64,000 nt of DNA. Source: Streptococcus troglodytae. Its GTDB lineage: Bacteria > Bacillota > Bacilli > Lactobacillales > Streptococcaceae. This document shows, one piece after another, positions 60,361 to 64,000 of this stretch (positions are counted from its first letter, which is position 1; the number at the start of each line of letters is the position of its first letter). The stretch is from contig NZ_AP014612.1 in the NCBI RefSeq assembly GCF_002355215.1, positions 1,922,001 to 1,986,000 of the forward strand, in the 5' to 3' direction. The position numbers and the translations under genes were made by a program. The notes below the pieces were generated by a model. The model saw nothing but the letters and a program-made list of their open reading frames with translations, was not told the DNA's origin and did no database searches.

Positions 60361-62275
60361 TCAATGGTGATCTAGTAAAAGTCTGAGGCTGTTAACCAAG
60401 ACAATTAAGGTAGAACCTTCATGCAGGGTCACGCTGGTGACCATTGAAAGATGGCCAAAAAAAGTAAGACTAATAAGAAAGACAATCACAAACAAAGCAA
60501 AGCTGATATTTTGTCGGGTAATAATTTGTAAACGTTTGGACAGTTTATGAGCTTTGACTAACTTGGTTAAATCATTTTTCATCAGGACGATATCAGCGGT
60601 CTCTATAGCAACATCGCTGCCATCTCCCATAGCAATTCCTAGATCCGCTGTAGCTAAGGCAGGAGTATCGTTAACACCATCTCCCAGCATGGCGGTCTGT
60701 CCATACTGATTTTGATATTTCGTAATGATTTTTGCTTTTTGTTCTGGCAAAACATTAGTGACGACCTCATCAATTCCTAATTCACGTCCAATTGCCTGTC
60801 CTGCTGCCTTGGCATCACCAGTAAGCATCAGTGTTTTGACACCAGCAGTTTTAAAATAATTAATAGCTTTCACAGCATTAGCTTGTGGTCTGTCTTGAAC
60901 GGAAATAAATCCAACAACTATTTCATTGAGGGCAACAAAAACGACAGTCCTCCCACTAGCTTCTTCTTTTTCTTTTTTTTCTAACCAGTACTTGTCAACT
61001 TGATGAAATAATTGAGGTTTTCCAATCTTGAACGACAAACCATCATAGGTTGTCAGAAGTCCCTGCCCCAAGTGGTGCTCAACACTGATATTCAATCTTT
61101 TCTGTGAGGGATCAAGATTGAAATAATTTACGATAGCAGTCGCCAACGGATGATTGGATTGACGTTCCATGGCTACTAAGACTGCTTCGAATTTTTCTTT
61201 GGAAATATCAGAAAGAAGAAATTGACTAGTGACCACTTTTGGTTTTCCTTCTGTCAAAGTCCCTGTTTTATCAAAGGCAATCATTTTGACGGCCGTCAAA
61301 TCAGAAAAGAAACAGCCACCCTTAAATAAGACACCTTGCCGTGCTAAATTTGAAATGCCAGCTAATGTTGCTGGGATGACTGATACTGCCAAAGCACAAG
61401 GAGAAGCTGATACTAAAAAAGTCAAACTAATCGAAAATATTTTTGTCCAAGCCCAATTCCAAAATAAGGGGCCTAAAATAAGTAAACCAATAAAAGTGAG
61501 GAGAACAAGGCTAACATAAATGGGTTCAAAGCGATTAAGACGCTTAGCAGCAGGTGAATAATGCCCCTGAGAAGCCTCAACTAACTGTAATATTTTGGCA
61601 AATACAGTCTGCGAACTGTCTTTGCTGACTTCTACAATAATCGTTCCAGAGCCATTAATCGTTGAGGCATAAACTTCATCACCAACCGTTTTTTCGCATG
61701 GAATGGATTCTCCAGTAATTGTTGATTCGTCAATGCTAGTGTACCCTTCTAGAATTTTTCCATCCGCTGGCACCTGGCCGCCATTTAAAACCTGAACACA
61801 GTCTCCAATCTTAAGCTGATCAACAGAAATCATTTCAATTTCATTGGTATTTGTCAAACGTCTAGCTTCTGTTGGATTAAGCTCTAATAGTTTTGTGATT
61901 TCACGTTGACTGCAACCTTCAACATACTCTTCTAAAAAGTGTGCCCCAGCAAAGATGAAGATAAGAAGAGCTGCTTCTGTTGTTTCTCCCAATAAGACAG
62001 CACCTAAAGCTGCCAACGCCATCAAGATATGCGTGTTAGGAACAAAACAGTTGGCTTTTTTTGATTGCTCAACAGTGTCTTCAACACCTTCCCAGATAAC
62101 ATGATAACCAGCAATCAGCAAGGCCAAGATAGTTAGGCTTTTTTTGATCTCAGGAGTAAAATTGGGCAAAAGTCCCGCAATAAATAATATTAGTCCTAAA
62201 AAGAAAAGGTTATTGGCATATTGAAAGCCAAGTTATTTTTTGAAGCCTTTTCTTTTGTTTATCGTCTGTAGACAT
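60361..62275 (-). pseudogene. zccE: P1B-type metal ATPase (zinc exporter ZccE-like), N-terminus frame-shifted
   Basis: Metal efflux ATPase. Phosphorylation motif FDKTGTLTEGKP, TGES in the actuator domain, membrane SPC in LVSASPCALAVS, and GDGVNDTPAL hinge. The position beside a divergent MerR gene matches the S. mutans zinc exporter ZccE as I recall it. No N-terminal CxxC metal domain. The clean frame begins at 62169; an ATG at 62275 with AAAGGAG opens MSTDDKQKKRLQK, and one base added in T6 (62236-62241) and one in AAA (62223-62225) would join NNLAFQYANNLFFLGLILF to the rest. Confidence 0.8.
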
Positions 62276-62334
62276 GATTGGCTCCTTTCCAATACAGAAA
62301 TCATTGCACTTTTAGCAAACCTTGTTATAGTTTA

Positions 62335-62365
62335 ACTATAAACCATACCTTAAAGGGAAGGTCAA
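62335..62365 (-). promoter_or_regulatory. MerR-type promoter with 19-base spacer
   Basis: Minus-strand TTGACC (62365-62360), 19 bases, TATAGT (62340-62335). The spacer carries the dyad ACCTT-n6-AAGGT (62347-62362). An over-long spacer with a central dyad is the hallmark of promoters that MerR proteins activate by bending DNA, here for the metal ATPase. Confidence 0.8.
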
Positions 62366-62372
62366 GCTATTT

Positions 62373-62645
62373 ATGAAAAAAACGCAACAGTTATTAACAA
62401 TTGGACAACTGGCTAAGTTTTCAGGTCTTCATGTCAAAGCATTACGTTATTATGAAAAAATCGGAATTTTAAATCCGACTGCTATAGATAAACAAAATGG
62501 CTATCGCTATTACTCTTATGCTCACATTCCTTATGTGAACATGATTAAAATTTGTGCTAATTATGGTCTATATTTAAAATTAACTAGTGCCACGAGTACT
62601 AGAGTATATATGAATATTCTTGAGACAATCAACTTTAACAGCTGA
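62373..62645 (+). pseudogene. zccR: MerR-family metal regulator (ZccR-like), truncated
   Basis: N-terminal MerR domain is intact: LLTIGQLAKFSGLHVKALRYYEKIGIL and NGYRYYSYAHIPYVNMIKI. After about residue 66 the similarity stops, the sequence becomes LYLKLTSATSTRV, and the frame ends at 90 aa; a normal MerR has about 240-270 aa. Beyond, another frame reads TLTADEIAYNLVINGTEKIR and on to a stop at 62774, which may be the end of a different gene joined by deletion. Divergent from the ATPase, whose promoter it should control. Loss of the sensing domain would matter if real. Confidence 0.65.
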
Positions 62646-63300
62646 TGAAATTGCTTATAACCTAGTAATAAATGGAACAGAAAAAATTAGGGAAATGCTC
62701 AGTGAAACTGTTCAAACTCAATCAAAAAAGACATCCAAGAGATAACTCTTGAATATCTTGAAACATTGTTCTAATCATATTGATTAATATTTTAAGCTTT
62801 ACGCGCTTTCTTAAAATCTGGTTTATGATTAGGCATTTGAATAGATTTGAATGTGTGTAGTTTCAAATGTCTACGCTTTTTATTTTGCTTAAATTCAGAA
62901 AGTCAGAATTTCTTTGAATAAAACAGGGAATTTTTTTATGAGTAGAATTATGTTGCTATTAATTAGTAAGAGAAACTTATCATAGGAGGTAAAATGTAAT
63001 TCCTATAAACCAACTGTACCAGAATCTAAAAGAAACTATTTACCATTTAGAAACCTATATTATCACAAATATATTTAACAAGAAAAACAATCTCTCTGTA
63101 AAACTATTTGCTTATAATCTATTTATCTATGCAAATCACAATATACAGATAACTTTGCCACAAATTCAGAAATTAACAACCTATCACCAACTACGTAACG
63201 TAGCAGGTCAGCCAATTTATTATGAACGGATTGAGCCTTCAAAGATTAATTGATAAAAACAGTTGATTATTTTGCAAATTTTGAATACATTTTTGATAAT
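62646..63300. other. Decayed region with two coding-like remnants
   Basis: First, 62630-62774 encodes about 48 codons ending EIAYNLVINGTEKIREML...; one base in A6 near 62730 would extend it to IQEITLEYLETLF. Second, after AGGAGG near 62983 the frame to 63253 reads INQLYQNLKETIYHLETYII and LFAYNLFIYANHNIQI, about 80 codons, with its ATG one base out of frame. Neither is recognised. The rest is AT-rich. Confidence 0.4.
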
Positions 63301-63987
63301 TTAATAAGAAATATCTAAAACTGATGTAATAAAAGTATCTAGTTCAGCTTGACAAACTTTTCTGCTATAATAAGCACCTTTAGCATATCCGCATTCTGAA
63401 CAGACATAATCGTTGTCCAGAACAAAGTAATCAAAACTAGTTTGGAATGGTTTTTGAACTTCTGTAATGATTCTCCTTTTCATATCTATTGAAAAAGAGT
63501 TCAGACTTTTGCTAAGACCTATACCTAGATATTTTACATAAGCCTCTTTTATAGTCCATAAGATAGCTTTTCTTTTATAACTATTTTGACTCCAGTATTT
63601 TTCAGATTCAGAAAAAACTCGTTCGCCAATCAAATCCCAATCTTCCTTTCTATTTTCAACATCTATTCCAATTGGTGACTTTCCGATAGCTACCACTACC
63701 CATTCCCCTGAATGAGAAATATTAAACTTTAAATTATGCCAATTTTTAAAACATGGCTTACCATATTTATTATAACTATAATCAATATCTATTATTTTTC
63801 TAGTATATAAATAGACAGCATATTTGAGAAGTACTTCTGCTATGACACATCTGATTTTATCCTCTATACGAAAATACTTAGAAGCCTTATATCGCCGTTC
63901 TTCAGTGACAGCTCTTTTAAGGTAGTCATACTTCTCATTGTTAATCTGACCTACATTTACACACAGAATTAATGCTTTTTGAAACAT
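63301..63987 (-). CDS. Sfp-type 4'-phosphopantetheinyl transferase
   Basis: 228-aa enzyme that attaches the phosphopantetheine arm to carrier domains. Motifs in order: LKFNISHSGEWVVVAIG, IGIDVENRKEDWD with the metal ligands, and WTIKEAYVKYLGIGLS with the catalytic Glu/Lys. This is the secondary-metabolism (Sfp) type, not the short AcpS. It could prime the carrier domains of the synthase and synthetase about 50 kb away, S585 and S978. AT-rich like those genes. The C-terminus has a Cys-containing tail (CSECGYAKG). Confidence 0.88.
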   Translation of the reverse strand: MFQKALILCVNVGQINNEKYDYLKRAVTEERRYKASKYFRIEDKIRCVIAEVLLKYAVYLYTRKIIDIDYSYNKYGKPCFKNWHNLKFNISHSGEWVVVAIGKSPIGIDVENRKEDWDLIGERVFSESEKYWSQNSYKRKAILWTIKEAYVKYLGIGLSKSLNSFSIDMKRRIITEVQKPFQTSFDYFVLDNDYVCSECGYAKGAYYSRKVCQAELDTFITSVLDISY

Positions 63988-64000
63988 TGCTCTTTATCTC

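Noticed and set aside
60201-60386. Small frame across the tRNA-Lys
   Set aside because: Covers the 6S end and the whole tRNA; an accidental open frame.

Overview
The window is low-GC Firmicute DNA and is best explained as a Streptococcus mutans chromosome. The core genes and their order fit that species: clpC-ctsR, rpsB-tsf, pepO, the trehalose genes, a sortase-anchored dextranase, dtd-rel, a glucose PTS gene, prmA-rsmE, rarA and a zinc-type P1B ATPase with a divergent MerR regulator. The species call is inference from protein recognition; no search was run.

Layout. 1-3 kb: clpC (cut by the window edge), ctsR and a small membrane protein. 3.2-15.8 kb: an accessory tetramic-acid gene cluster of the reutericyclin/mutanocyclin type, with a DHA2 exporter, two TetR regulators, an HXXEE membrane protein, a KS-T-TE polyketide synthase, a C-A-T peptide synthetase and three proteins resembling the PhlA/C/B acetyltransferase complex. 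A phosphopantetheinyl transferase that could activate the two carrier domains lies at the far end (63.3-64 kb). 16.3-24 kb: tsf, rpsB, a large membrane protein, tRNA-Cys, an LD-carboxypeptidase-like protein and pepO. 24-39.9 kb: a second accessory island. It holds a secreted lipase-like protein, ABC exporters, an ABC ATPase/permease pair, three unrecognised proteins (two with weak alpha-toroid-like repeats), a 63-aa Cys-free bacteriocin/RiPP-like precursor, a tandemly duplicated ATPase-permease module, an IS element inside an ABC exporter, and an Rgg-type regulator next to a 20-aa hydrophobic peptide gene. 40-64 kb: mostly core genes, with small relics (Fic/Doc, IS30 transposase, LacI) and an Abi_2-like gene.

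Best candidate for an undescribed system. The 24-39.9 kb island looks like an Rgg-associated peptide biosynthesis and export locus. A 28-base block plus a 20-base element (two copies 30 bases apart in one place, one copy in the other) recur upstream of the precursor gene and upstream of the ABC exporter next to the Rgg gene. The enzymes are not a radical-SAM, LanB/LanC/LanM or YcaO set that I can recognise.

Data caution. Many genes here, including ptsG, treR, the zinc ATPase, the Abi gene, the Rgg regulator and most of the island, are broken by single-base shifts, nearly all a missing base in a short A or T run. The same lesion in core genes makes homopolymer undercalling in the assembly the leading explanation. 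Genes labelled pseudogene for this reason may be intact in the cell.
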